Of a DNA stretch of 64,000 bases, positions 23,889-31,563 are shown one piece after another (the first letter of the stretch is position 1; each line of letters begins with the position of its first letter). The notes beneath the pieces are model-generated. The model worked only from the letters and a program-made list of their open reading frames with translations. It was not told where the DNA came from and made no database searches. The position numbers and the translations under genes were made by a program. This DNA comes from Streptomyces sp. CC208A (GTDB lineage: Bacteria > Actinomycetota > Actinomycetes > Streptomycetales > Streptomycetaceae). Where the stretch lies: the NCBI RefSeq assembly GCF_030010625.1, contig NZ_JASCXN010000003.1, positions 62,001-126,000 on the forward strand, read 5' to 3'.

Positions 23889-23921
23889 CCCCCTCCCGGG
23901 CATGCCGGGCCCGGGAGGGGG
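23889..23921. repeat. 12-bp perfect inverted repeat between P450 and CDGSH genes
   Basis: CCCCCTCCCGGG (23889-23900) and CCCGGGAGGGGG (23910-23921) flank a 9-nt loop. It lies in the 214-bp divergent gap, 78 bp upstream of the CDGSH start. It could be an operator or an RNA hairpin. A short tandem repeat GGTACGGCG lies nearby at about 23808-23834. Confidence 0.6.
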
Positions 23922-23999
23922 CATGCGCCAAGGCGTCCGTTCCGTGAGGCAGGCAGCCGTTACGGGCTCCGCCTCCCGCCCCCGCCCCGGAGGTGCGCC

Positions 24000-24311
24000 G
24001 TGGAACCCGTGCACGAGCAGCCCGCAGCAGCGAAGACGCCGACGCGGCCCGAGGACGGCCCCGGCCGCCCCGACCGCGCCCCGGCCCCCGCCCGTACCGT
24101 CCGCGTCACGCCCCTGGAGGAGGGACCGCTGCTGGTCGACGGCCCCGTGGAGGTCGTCATGCCGGACGGGACCGTGCGGCGCAGCGAGCGGCCCGTGGTC
24201 GCCCTGTGCCGGTGCCGCCGCAGCCTGCGGGACCCGTTCTGCGACACCAGCCACCGCCGCCGGTCCCGGCCCGGCCGCTCCGGCGGACCCTCGCCGGCAC
24301 CGCCCGCCTGA
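24000..24311 (+). CDS. CDGSH-type iron-sulfur protein
   Basis: This 103-aa protein carries one CDGSH motif as CRCRRSLRDPFCDTSH (about 70-85), giving three Cys and one His for a 2Fe-2S cluster; Gly of the name motif is replaced by Thr. The N-terminus is Pro/Ala-rich and likely disordered. The GTG start has GGAGGT 5 nt upstream. Together with the next gene it forms an iron-redox pair often seen in Streptomyces, but the redox partner is unknown. Confidence 0.85.
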   Translation: MEPVHEQPAAAKTPTRPEDGPGRPDRAPAPARTVRVTPLEEGPLLVDGPVEVVMPDGTVRRSERPVVALCRCRRSLRDPFCDTSHRRRSRPGRSGGPSPAPPA

Positions 24312-24345
24312 CGGCCATCCGCCCCGACACCGAGGAGGCCGCGCC

Positions 24346-25431
24346 ATGACGACCACCGCACCGCGCGCCGAAGCCGGACGCCCGCCCGAGGGCGCCCCCG
24401 CGGGCACCGAGGGGGCCCCCGCCCTGCCCCCGGCCCGCGGCGAGCTCTCCGCCGCCGTGACCGGCCGGCTGCGCGGCAGGCCCGCCGCACTGCCGGGCCC
24501 CGGCGCCGTCGAGGCCGCCGATCCGTACGGCGAGGACGTCCAGCTGGCCCTGCACCTCTGCTACGAGCTCCACTACCGCGGCTTCGCGGGCGTGCCGGAC
24601 ACCGCCGAGGGAGACCTGGAGCTGCTGCGCCTGCGGGTCCTCCTGGAGGACCGCTTCGAGGAGGCGCTGCGCGCCGGGTGCGAGGGGAGCGCGAGGCCCG
24701 AGGAGGTCTTCGAGGCCCTCTTGACCGAGCCGCCGGACGGGCGGGGCGTCTCCCGCTTCCTGCTGCGCCACGGCACCCTGCGGCAGCTGCGGGAGTACGC
24801 GGTGCTCCGCTCCGTGCACCAGCTCCGCGAGTCCGATCCGCACGCCTGGGTGCTGCCCCGGCTGTGGGGCCGCGCCAAGGCCGGGATGGCGACCGTGCTG
24901 TACGAGGAGTTCGGCTGCGGCCGGGAGGAGCGGGTGCACGCCCGGCTCTACGCCGACCTGATGCGCGCCCTCGGGCTCGACCCCCGCTACGGCCACTACC
25001 TCCCCGTCGTCGGGGCGCCCGTCCTCGCCACCGCCAATCTGATGTCCCTCTTCGGGCTCCGCAGGGCCCGCCGGGGCGCCCTCGTCGGCCACTTCGCCGC
25101 CCTGGAGATCTCCTCCCCGCCCGCCGCGTCCTGGCACGCCGCCGCCCTGCGCCGGTGCGGCGCCGACGAGGCGGCCGCCCGCTTCTACGACGAGCACGTG
25201 GAGGCCGACGCCGTCCACGAGCAGCTGGTCCGGCGCGAGGTCGTCGGCGGACTGCTCGCCGAGGAACCCGGTCTCGCCGCCGACGTCGCCTTCGGCGCGC
25301 GGGCCACCGGCCTCCTGGAGGATGCCCTCGCCGAGTCCGTCGTCCGGGCCTGGCAGACCGGTGGCAGTGCCCTGCGCGCCCCGGTCGAGGAGACTGAGGA
25401 GATCGAGGAGGGGACGGAGGAGGAGGCATGA
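24346..25431 (+). CDS. Haem-oxygenase-like iron-containing redox enzyme
   Basis: This 361-aa protein is mainly helical and resembles the iron-containing redox enzyme family with the haem-oxygenase-like diiron fold. Candidate ligands lie in the VLYEEFGCGREERVHARLY segment (Glu, His), in HFAALEISSP and in FYDEHVEADAVHEQL. The first 40 residues are Pro/Gly-rich. GAGGAGGCC precedes the ATG. Its substrate is unknown; a 4-nt overlap (ATGA) couples it to the nucleotidyltransferase gene. Confidence 0.78.
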   Translation: MTTTAPRAEAGRPPEGAPAGTEGAPALPPARGELSAAVTGRLRGRPAALPGPGAVEAADPYGEDVQLALHLCYELHYRGFAGVPDTAEGDLELLRLRVLLEDRFEEALRAGCEGSARPEEVFEALLTEPPDGRGVSRFLLRHGTLRQLREYAVLRSVHQLRESDPHAWVLPRLWGRAKAGMATVLYEEFGCGREERVHARLYADLMRALGLDPRYGHYLPVVGAPVLATANLMSLFGLRRARRGALVGHFAALEISSPPAASWHAAALRRCGADEAAARFYDEHVEADAVHEQLVRREVVGGLLAEEPGLAADVAFGARATGLLEDALAESVVRAWQTGGSALRAPVEETEEIEEGTEEEA

Positions 25432-26207
25432 ACCTCATGACACGGACCCGAGACGACGGCGGCGGAACCGCGGACGTGCTGCCGCCCGACCACACCCAGG
25501 CCATCCTGGAGGTCACCAAGGAGGTCGGCTCCGTCCTGAAGGGTTCCGGCTGCCCGTTCGCCCTGGTCGGCAGCGTCGCCGCGTACGCGTACGGCATCCC
25601 GGTCCGGCTCCAGCACGACGCCGACTTCGCGCTGCGCGCCGAGGACGCCGACACCGTCGTCGAACTGCTGCGCGAACGCGGCGTCCAGATCGTGGAGCCG
25701 CCGGAGGACTGGCTGGTGAAGGCCCGCAGCGGGGGAGAACAGATCGACCTGATCTTCGCCCTCGCGGGCCGGGCCGTCACCAGGGAACTCCTCGACCGTG
25801 CGTGGATCCTGCCGGTCGACTCCGTCCACCTGCCGGTGATCGACCCCACCGATCTGATGATCGGCCGCCTCGCGGCGCTCTCCGAGCACCACTGCGACTA
25901 CGGCGCCCTGCTGCCCGTCGCACGCGGCCTGCGCGAACGCGTCGACTGGGACCGGGTCGCGGAGGAAACCCACGACCTGCCCATGGCGGCCGCCTTCCTC
26001 TACCTGCTCCGCCTCCTCGGCGTCCTCCCGCACACCCCCCAGACGGGAGGGGACCCGGCACGCGTGAGGCGCCCGGAAGAGCAACGGACGGAAGAGCAAC
26101 GGACGGAAGAGCAACGGACGGAAGAGCAACGGACGGAAGAGCAACGGACGGAAGAGCAACGGATGGAAGGGCGACGTCCGGGCGAGGAGGCGAACGACCA
26201 TGACTGA
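25428..26207 (+). CDS. Nucleotidyltransferase-fold protein with C-terminal EEQRT repeats
   Basis: This 259-aa protein has a Pol beta-like nucleotidyltransferase core: FALVGSVAAYAYG, then LQHDADFAL with the two metal-binding acids, and QIDLIFALAGR with a third acid. Such proteins include AbiEii/MNT-type and YbjN-type enzymes; there is no partner toxin-antitoxin gene beside it. The C-terminus contains six copies of the pentapeptide EEQRT from a 15-bp minisatellite, giving a highly charged tail. It overlaps the BON gene by 8 nt. Confidence 0.72.
   Translation: MNLMTRTRDDGGGTADVLPPDHTQAILEVTKEVGSVLKGSGCPFALVGSVAAYAYGIPVRLQHDADFALRAEDADTVVELLRERGVQIVEPPEDWLVKARSGGEQIDLIFALAGRAVTRELLDRAWILPVDSVHLPVIDPTDLMIGRLAALSEHHCDYGALLPVARGLRERVDWDRVAEETHDLPMAAAFLYLLRLLGVLPHTPQTGGDPARVRRPEEQRTEEQRTEEQRTEEQRTEEQRTEEQRMEGRRPGEEANDHD
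26076..26170 (+). repeat. 15-bp coding minisatellite (six GAAGAGCAACGGACG units)
   Basis: Six nearly perfect GAAGAGCAACGGACG units run from 26076 to 26165, with a decayed seventh. The 15-bp period keeps frame, so strains may differ in copy number without losing the downstream genes. Confidence 0.95.
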
Positions 26208-26532
26208 ACGCCCTGAGCGACCGGAGCCGTACGAAGACCGGCCCCCCGGACCGGCGGCCTCGTCCGCACCCTCCTCGGTCCTCGACTCGGACACCGACGA
26301 GTACCGCATCGCCCGGCTGCGGGAGCGGCTCGCCGAGGACGGACCGGCCGAGCTCGGCGTGCAGGTGGAGCGGCGCGGCAGCGCCGTCCTGCTCACCGGG
26401 ACCGTCCCCACCGCCGACCGGCGCGACGAGATCGTCGAGCTCGCCCACGCCACCCTCACCGGGTTCACGGTCCGCACGGAGATCGCCGTCGCCGGCTGTG
26501 ACGCCCCCGACCACGGGGAGGAGCTGCCATGA
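26200..26532 (+). CDS. BON-domain protein
   Basis: This 110-aa protein has a Pro-rich head and a BON domain (about 35-100), seen in IARLRERLAEDGPAELGVQV, then GSAVLLTGTVPTADRRDEIVELA and a final strand VRTEIAV. BON domains bind membranes or phospholipids or act in stress-response proteins. There is no signal peptide, so it is probably cytosolic. Its stop overlaps the next start as ATGA. Confidence 0.8.
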   Translation: MTERPERPEPYEDRPPGPAASSAPSSVLDSDTDEYRIARLRERLAEDGPAELGVQVERRGSAVLLTGTVPTADRRDEIVELAHATLTGFTVRTEIAVAGCDAPDHGEELP

Positions 26533-27389
26533 CTCTCCTCGGACCGGAACGGACCGCCCGACAGACCGCCCGACAGGCCGACGGGCAGAGCGACGGACAG
26601 ACCGACGGGCAGGCCGTCGTCCGGGTGGCCGCGGTCGGCGACATCCACCTCGGCGAGGACTGCGCGGGCCTGCTCCGCCCCGCCTTCGAGGCCCTCCCCG
26701 GCTGCGCCGACCTGCTGCTGCTCGCCGGCGACCTGACCCGGCACGGCGACGTCGCCGAGGCCGAGGTGGTGGCCGGCGAGGTCGCGTCCCTGGGGATCCC
26801 CGTCGTCGCCGTCCTCGGCAACCACGACCACCACGCGGGCGAACCGGCCGAGGTCGCCCGGGTGCTCCGCGACGCCGGCGTGCGGGTCCTGGAGGGCGAG
26901 AGCACCGTCCTGCCCGTCGCGGGGCGCACGGTGGGCGTCGCCGGCGTGAAGGGCTTCTGCGGTGGCTTCGTCGGGCGCAGCGCCGGCGAGTTCGGCGAGC
27001 CCGAGATGAAGGAGTTCGTCCGTACGACCCGGCGGAGCGCCGAAGCGCTGGCCCGCGCACTCGCCGAACTGGGCGAGCACGGCTGCGCCGTCCGCATCGC
27101 GCTCACGCACTTCTCCCCGGTGCCCGACACCCTCGCGGGGGAGCCGCTGGAGATCTACCCGTTCCTCGGCAGCTACCTGCTGGCCGAGGCCATCGACGCC
27201 CAGGGCGCCGACCTCGCCGTCCACGGCCACGCCCACCTCGGGACCGAGCACGGCATGACGGCGGGCGGCGTCCGCGTCCGGAACGTCGCCCAGCCCGTCA
27301 TCGACCACGCCTTCGCCCTCTACCGCCTCCCCCTCGACGGCCACGCCGGCGTCCCGGCCGGCCTCACCGCCCGCTACGACAACCGCTGA
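26529..27389 (+). CDS. Calcineurin-like metallophosphoesterase
   Basis: This 286-aa phosphoesterase has the five metal-binding blocks: GDIH (about 38-41), LLAGDLT, GNHDHH, a His in LTHFSP and GHAH near residue 240. Mn or Fe ions at the dinuclear site would hydrolyse a phosphate ester or cyclic nucleotide. The N-terminus before the domain is a Gln-rich repeat (QTARQADGQSDGQTDGQ) made by short DNA repeats at about 26550-26610. It ends the five-gene operon starting at 24000. Confidence 0.88.
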   Translation: MTLLGPERTARQTARQADGQSDGQTDGQAVVRVAAVGDIHLGEDCAGLLRPAFEALPGCADLLLLAGDLTRHGDVAEAEVVAGEVASLGIPVVAVLGNHDHHAGEPAEVARVLRDAGVRVLEGESTVLPVAGRTVGVAGVKGFCGGFVGRSAGEFGEPEMKEFVRTTRRSAEALARALAELGEHGCAVRIALTHFSPVPDTLAGEPLEIYPFLGSYLLAEAIDAQGADLAVHGHAHLGTEHGMTAGGVRVRNVAQPVIDHAFALYRLPLDGHAGVPAGLTARYDNR

Positions 27390-27411
27390 CCCGGCCCCGG
27401 GCCGAGCCCGT

Positions 27412-27849
27412 TCAGCCTCCCCGCACCGAGCAGCGGTACGGTTCGTCCCCGCCGCCCTGCGGCTCGCAGCCGGCCGCCGTGACCAGCCGGCCCGCGTCGA
27501 ACAGCGACAGGAACAGCGTGTCGCCGGTCATCCGCGGCAGCGCCTCGCTCCCGTAGACGTCGACCCCGCGCGGGAGGCCGGCCGTCGGCAGCTCCGCCTC
27601 GCGCAGCCCGGGCCCGCACGGGGCCTGCGCGTCCTCCTCGACCCGGTCGCGGGTCTCGGGGGCGAGCAGCGCGCAGGCGGTGCGGTGGTCCCCGGCCGCG
27701 ACGGCGGCGGCGAACCGCCGTCCGGCGCCGGTCGCGCCGTCCTCGCGCGCCGCGAGCGCCCCGCGGCCGCTCAGCAGGAACGCGGCCAGCAGCACGCCGG
27801 CCGCGTAGGGGAGCGCCCTCGCCGTACGCCTCCCGGGGGTCACCGCCAT
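27412..27849 (-). CDS. Secreted or membrane-anchored hypothetical protein
   Basis: This 145-aa protein has a basic N-terminus and one hydrophobic helix (ALPYAAGVLLAAFLLSG) that could be a signal peptide or anchor. The rest contains AAVAAGDHRTACALLAPETRDRVE, a pattern common in secreted Streptomyces proteins of unknown function, and four cysteines that may pair. The start at 27849 has GCGAGG upstream; the ATG at 27867 is possible. Confidence 0.65.
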   Translation of the reverse strand: MAVTPGRRTARALPYAAGVLLAAFLLSGRGALAAREDGATGAGRRFAAAVAAGDHRTACALLAPETRDRVEEDAQAPCGPGLREAELPTAGLPRGVDVYGSEALPRMTGDTLFLSLFDAGRLVTAAGCEPQGGGDEPYRCSVRGG

Positions 27850-27950
27850 GGGCCTCGCCCTGCCCATGACGGGCGCGCGGCCCCGAGACGCGGGGCCGCG
27901 CGCCGTACCGGCTTCACCCGATCGCGTACTCCTCCTGTCCCGCCGCCCGC

Positions 27951-28148
27951 TCAGTGGGCCGCGGCGCCGAACTCGGCGTGCTGCGTGCGGAGCGCGAAAT
28001 CGGCCTCGTCCGGCGGCGGCCGGCCCAGGAAGCGACGCCGCGCCTCGGATCTGGCCTCCCGCATCAGGGTCCTGAACTCCTCATCGGTGAGCCTGCGTCG
28101 GCAGCCCGCGCCCGTGTCGGTCGCCCCGGGCCGAAGAAGTCCGCGCAT
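27951..28148 (-). CDS. Small hypothetical protein
   Basis: This 65-aa frame has a plausible GTGAGGGCG ribosome site. It contains a charged helix LTDEEFRTLMREARSEARRRFLG and no signal peptide. No family is recognised. It lies between two longer genes and may be a real small protein. Confidence 0.5.
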   Translation of the reverse strand: MRGLLRPGATDTGAGCRRRLTDEEFRTLMREARSEARRRFLGRPPPDEADFALRTQHAEFGAAAH

Positions 28149-28265
28149 CGCCCTCACCGTCCTTCCGCCCGGTCGTTCCTCTCGGTCCGCGTCTACCCGC
28201 CGCCCACCGGAACAGCCGTCCCCGTAAGCCGGTTTCGGACGCCGCCACCGGGTTACACGCGCGGC

Positions 28266-29171
28266 ATGAAGACCTTTCCGCATGCCCTGCGGTCGGCCCT
28301 CCCCTCCGCCGAGGAGGGGCCCGGCCGTGTGCTGAGGGCGATGGACCGACTGGAGAAGTCCCCACGGGCCGACGGCCTCGCCGACGCCCTGCGGGGAACC
28401 GTACGGCGCCTGCCGCTCGGCGCCGCGCGCGACGGGCTGCACGGCCGCTGGCTCGGCCACCCCGTGCACCCCCTGCTGGTGCAGTTCCCGCTCGGCGCGT
28501 GGCTGTCGGCCGCCGTGCTCGACCTCGTACCCGGCGGACAGCGCGCGGCGCGGCTGCTCGTCGGCGCCGGGCTCGCGGGGGCGGGTCCCACGGCCCTCGC
28601 CGGCTGGGTCGACTGGGCCGAGATGCGGCGGCCGCAGCTGCGGGTGGGACTCGTGCACGCCGCCGCCAACAACGTGGGCGTGATCTGCTACGCAGTGTCC
28701 CTCACGGCCCGGTGCCGCGGCCACCACCGGCGCGGCCGGCTCTGGGGCTTCGGCGGCCTCGCCGCCGTCTCGGTGGGCGGCGCCCTCGGCGGACACCTCG
28801 CCTACCGGCAGGCCGCCGGGACCAACCACGCCGAACAGGTCCCCGCGCTCACCCCGCCCGGCTGGCATCCGGTGGCGGCCCTGGCCGACCTCCCGCCCGG
28901 CCGGCCGCACCGCGGCCACGTCGGCGAGACGGCCGTGGTCCTCGTCCGCACCGACGACGACACGGTCCGTGCCCTCGCGGAACGGTGCAGCCACATGGCC
29001 GGGCCGCTGGCCGACGGCGAGGTCGTCGACGGCTGCCTCGTCTGCCCCTGGCACGGCAGCACCTTCCGCCTCGACGACGGCTGGAACGTCACAGGACCCG
29101 CCACCGCCCCGCAGCCCGCCTTCGACACCCGGATCGTCGACGGCCGCGTGGAGGTCCGGCTCCGCGCCTAG
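28266..29171 (+). CDS. DUF2231 membrane protein fused to a Rieske 2Fe-2S domain
   Basis: This 301-aa protein has a DUF2231-like membrane part with about four helices (HPVHPLLVQFPLGAWLSAAV, then GLAGAGPTALAGWVDW and later helices) and a C-terminal Rieske domain (about 195-300). The cluster ligands lie in CSHMAGPL and CPWHGSTFRL. It is probably a membrane-anchored electron carrier. Its redox partner is not evident. Confidence 0.86.
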   Translation: MKTFPHALRSALPSAEEGPGRVLRAMDRLEKSPRADGLADALRGTVRRLPLGAARDGLHGRWLGHPVHPLLVQFPLGAWLSAAVLDLVPGGQRAARLLVGAGLAGAGPTALAGWVDWAEMRRPQLRVGLVHAAANNVGVICYAVSLTARCRGHHRRGRLWGFGGLAAVSVGGALGGHLAYRQAAGTNHAEQVPALTPPGWHPVAALADLPPGRPHRGHVGETAVVLVRTDDDTVRALAERCSHMAGPLADGEVVDGCLVCPWHGSTFRLDDGWNVTGPATAPQPAFDTRIVDGRVEVRLRA

Positions 29172-29238
29172 AACTCCCCGGCGGGCGAACGGGGAGTTAG
29201 GGTGAAGCGCCCCCGGACCCCGCCCCGAAAGGCCGCCC

Positions 29239-29580
29239 ATGAGCGAGCAGACCACCAGCCCCGCCGTCCGCCGTGTCGACGAACGGCACCGGTACGAGAT
29301 CCTCGTCGACGGGGTGCGGGCCGGGCTCACCGCGTACCGGGACCGCGACGACCGGCGGGTGTTCTTCCACACCGAGGTCGACGACGCCTACGCGGGGCAG
29401 GGGCTCGCCGGGATCCTCGTCGAACAGGCGCTGAACGACGTGCGCGCCTCGGGGATGCGGATCGTGCCGGTCTGCCCGTACGTCGCCAAGTTCCTGAAGA
29501 AGCACGAGGAGTTCGCCGACCTCGTGGACCCGGTGACCCCCGAGGTCCTCGAATGGCTGGACGCCCGGCTCAAGCGCTAG
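29239..29580 (+). CDS. GNAT-like N-acetyltransferase (NATD1/YidJ type)
   Basis: This 113-aa short GNAT has FFHTEVDDAYAGQGLAGILVEQAL, followed by IVPVCPYVAKFLKKHEE, the signature of the small NATD1/YidJ group. Its substrate is unknown. Its last 11 nt overlap the end of the convergent BlaI gene. Confidence 0.82.
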   Translation: MSEQTTSPAVRRVDERHRYEILVDGVRAGLTAYRDRDDRRVFFHTEVDDAYAGQGLAGILVEQALNDVRASGMRIVPVCPYVAKFLKKHEEFADLVDPVTPEVLEWLDARLKR

Positions 29581-29947
29581 GCGTGTCCTTCGGGTGCTCG
29601 GCCTCCCGCAGCGCGGTGCGCAGCGCGGCGACCCCGGCGGCGTCGAGGTTCTCCACGAAGCGGGTCAGGGTGGCCGTGCGGTCCTCGCCGGCGCCCAGGG
29701 CGTCCTCCATGAGGGCGGCGGCGTACGCCTCGCGGGTGGCGGCGGCCCGGTAGAGCCAGATCCGGCCCTCGCGGGTGCGGGTGAGGTGGCCCTTGTGGAA
29801 GAGGATGCCGGTCACCGTGGTGACCGTGGTGTAGGCGAGGGTGCGGTGGCGGTTGAGGTCGTCGACGATCTCGCGCACGGTGGCGGGGCGCCGCCACCGC
29901 CAGAAGCGGTCCATGATCTCCGCCTCCAACTCCCCGAGCCGACGCAT
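29570..29947 (-). CDS. BlaI/MecI-family repressor
   Basis: This 125-aa regulator begins with the BlaI winged helix (LGELEAEIMDRFWRWRRPATVREIVDDL, then LAYTTVTTVTGILFHKGHLTR) and ends with a dimerisation helix. Such repressors are inactivated by a BlaR1/MecR1-type M56 protease, but none is in this window, nor is a beta-lactamase. Its targets are therefore unknown. The 3' end overlaps the convergent GNAT gene. Confidence 0.87.
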   Translation of the reverse strand: MRRLGELEAEIMDRFWRWRRPATVREIVDDLNRHRTLAYTTVTTVTGILFHKGHLTRTREGRIWLYRAAATREAYAAALMEDALGAGEDRTATLTRFVENLDAAGVAALRTALREAEHPKDTPSA

Positions 29948-29970
29948 GCGTCCCTGCCCTCCCCACCGAC

Positions 29971-30008
29971 CCCGCGACCGGCCCCATGGTAGTCGGGCCG
30001 GTCGCGGG
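29971..30008. terminator. Strong hairpin terminator after the secreted hydrolase gene
   Basis: CCCGCGACCGGCCC (29971-29984) pairs with GGGCCGGTCGCGGG (29995-30008), a 14-bp perfect stem with a 10-nt loop. It lies in the 109-bp gap between the hydrolase and BlaI genes. Confidence 0.6.
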
Positions 30009-30056
30009 GGGTTCGGCGCTGACGCCGTCATACGCCGTCATACGCCGTGTGTGCCG

Positions 30057-30935
30057 TCAGACGCCGCCAGGACCCGGGACCGCCCGTGCCCGCTCGTTGC
30101 GCCGCCAGTCGGACCACAGCACGTCGTCCCCGCAGTAGACGCAGGAAGGGCCGAAGAAGAAGCCGCGCGCGTTCTCGTCGCCCATCAGCCAGAACCGCAG
30201 CCACGCGGTCGTCGGGGCACGGAAGTCCCCGCCGTCCCCGATGGACGACAGATGGCCGGCGCCCCGCACCTCCCCGTACACGGCGGGCAGATGGCCCGAG
30301 TCCCGGTACATCGCCTTGACCAGGGCCGGCCACACCGTCAGGTCCCGCTGCCCGGCCAGGTAGAAGACCGGTACGTCGATGAGGTCGGGGTCGGTCAGCG
30401 GCCCCGGCTGGATCGGGACGGCCGTGTCCACGCGGGCGTCGACCGCCGCGTTCACCGCCGCCGCCCCGCCCTGCGAATGGCCCGCCGAGCCGATGTGCTC
30501 CAGATCCACCTTCCCGAAGTACACGCTGTCCGGATCGGCGTTCCGCCGCTCCAGGACGTCGATCCCCGCCCGCATGCTGATCGCGAAGTTCGAGGTGGGC
30601 GTGTTGGCCGCGGCGACGATGAAGCCGTGGCTCGCCCAGTGCCGCAGCAGCGAGCTGTAGATCCCGGGCACCGCCCCCGTACCGTTCCCCCAGATCACCA
30701 CCGGGTGCCGCTCACCCGTCCGCCCCATGTCCCGCGGGCGGTAGAAGGTGTGCACCACCTCGATGTCGACCTCCACCTCGTACGGACCCGACCGGTCCCA
30801 GGCGGTGCCCACCGACGGAATGCCGCCGCCCGTCGTCGCGGCGGCGGTACCGGCCGCGGCGGCCGGTGTCATGCCGAGCGCCAGCAGGACGGCGAGCAAT
30901 ACGCCGCCGAGCAGACGGCTCCTTCTCCCTGGCAT
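30057..30935 (-). CDS. Secreted alpha/beta hydrolase (chlorophyllase/PETase-like)
   Basis: This 292-aa protein has a signal peptide (LLGGVLLAVLLALGMTPAAAA) and an alpha/beta hydrolase fold with the nucleophile elbow GHSQGG and a cutinase/PETase-like layout (VIWGNGTGAVPGIYSSLLRHWASHGF; Asp in AGQRDLTVW; His in GAGHLSSIG). Two cysteines near the end (CVYC) may pair. The ATG has a perfect GGAGGAG. It is probably an extracellular lipase or polyesterase. Confidence 0.82.
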   Translation of the reverse strand: MPGRRSRLLGGVLLAVLLALGMTPAAAAGTAAATTGGGIPSVGTAWDRSGPYEVEVDIEVVHTFYRPRDMGRTGERHPVVIWGNGTGAVPGIYSSLLRHWASHGFIVAAANTPTSNFAISMRAGIDVLERRNADPDSVYFGKVDLEHIGSAGHSQGGAAAVNAAVDARVDTAVPIQPGPLTDPDLIDVPVFYLAGQRDLTVWPALVKAMYRDSGHLPAVYGEVRGAGHLSSIGDGGDFRAPTTAWLRFWLMGDENARGFFFGPSCVYCGDDVLWSDWRRNERARAVPGPGGV

Positions 30936-31563
30936 GGGAACTCCTCCGTGCTTCCGTACGGTCGCGCGTCCTCGCGACCGTGGCCAGGGACATGGTGGAG
31001 CGGCCCGCCCCGCGTGTCTGTGCCCAGGAGCCCAGTCCTGCGCCGGCCGACTTGTGCACCTGCACAGCACGCCCTTCGCCGCCTCGCGAAACCCCTTTCA
31101 CCAAAACGGAGTTGAGGGGGCGGGGGAGGGGGTGGGCGAGGTCCTGGGGGAAGCCCCGGGGCCTCGGGAGGGGCCGCGTTGACGCCGCCGGTTGACTTGT
31201 GTGACGGCAGGAACGGATTGTCAAGGGAGGGCGGCCGGGCCCGACGTGGCCGGAACGCGTGCCATCCGATCGGGGCGCCGACCGACCCCGTCGCCCCCAC
31301 CGGCCCACATGCCGCCGTACCCCCGGACACCGTGGCGGAAAGCCAACGGGTCGGCCGGTAAACCAGCACCGAAACAAGATCACCGCATCGAGGTAATGCC
31401 CCCCGTCTCCCCGGGCGGGCCGCGCTGACGGGCCACTACTGTTCCCCGCGTCTGGACGGATGACCAACGGATGACCAGACGCCCCATTCCTCCTCCCCGA
31501 CGACGGGTCCGGCGTGCCGCCGTGCCCGGTCACCACCCTCAGCTCGAAGGAGAGCCCGGTCCG
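30936..31563. other. Intergenic region upstream of the encapsulin-MIB operon
   Basis: These 628 bp hold no convincing gene. Two TTGAC motifs lie close together near 31180 and 31192; the second, TTGACT, has a weak -10-like GATTGT 18 nt downstream. A relatively AT-rich stretch lies near 31357-31396. The operon promoter and a long leader probably lie here. Confidence 0.4.

Noticed and set aside
26076..26170. CRISPR array.
   Set aside because: The 15-bp units are contiguous without spacers and encode part of a protein.
25428..26207. Toxin of a nucleotidyltransferase toxin-antitoxin pair.
   Set aside because: No cognate antitoxin-like gene lies beside it; neighbours are a redox enzyme and a BON protein.
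31179..31361. Short frame of 60 aa upstream of the encapsulin gene.
   Set aside because: It has no convincing ribosome site, a low-complexity composition and no recognisable domain.
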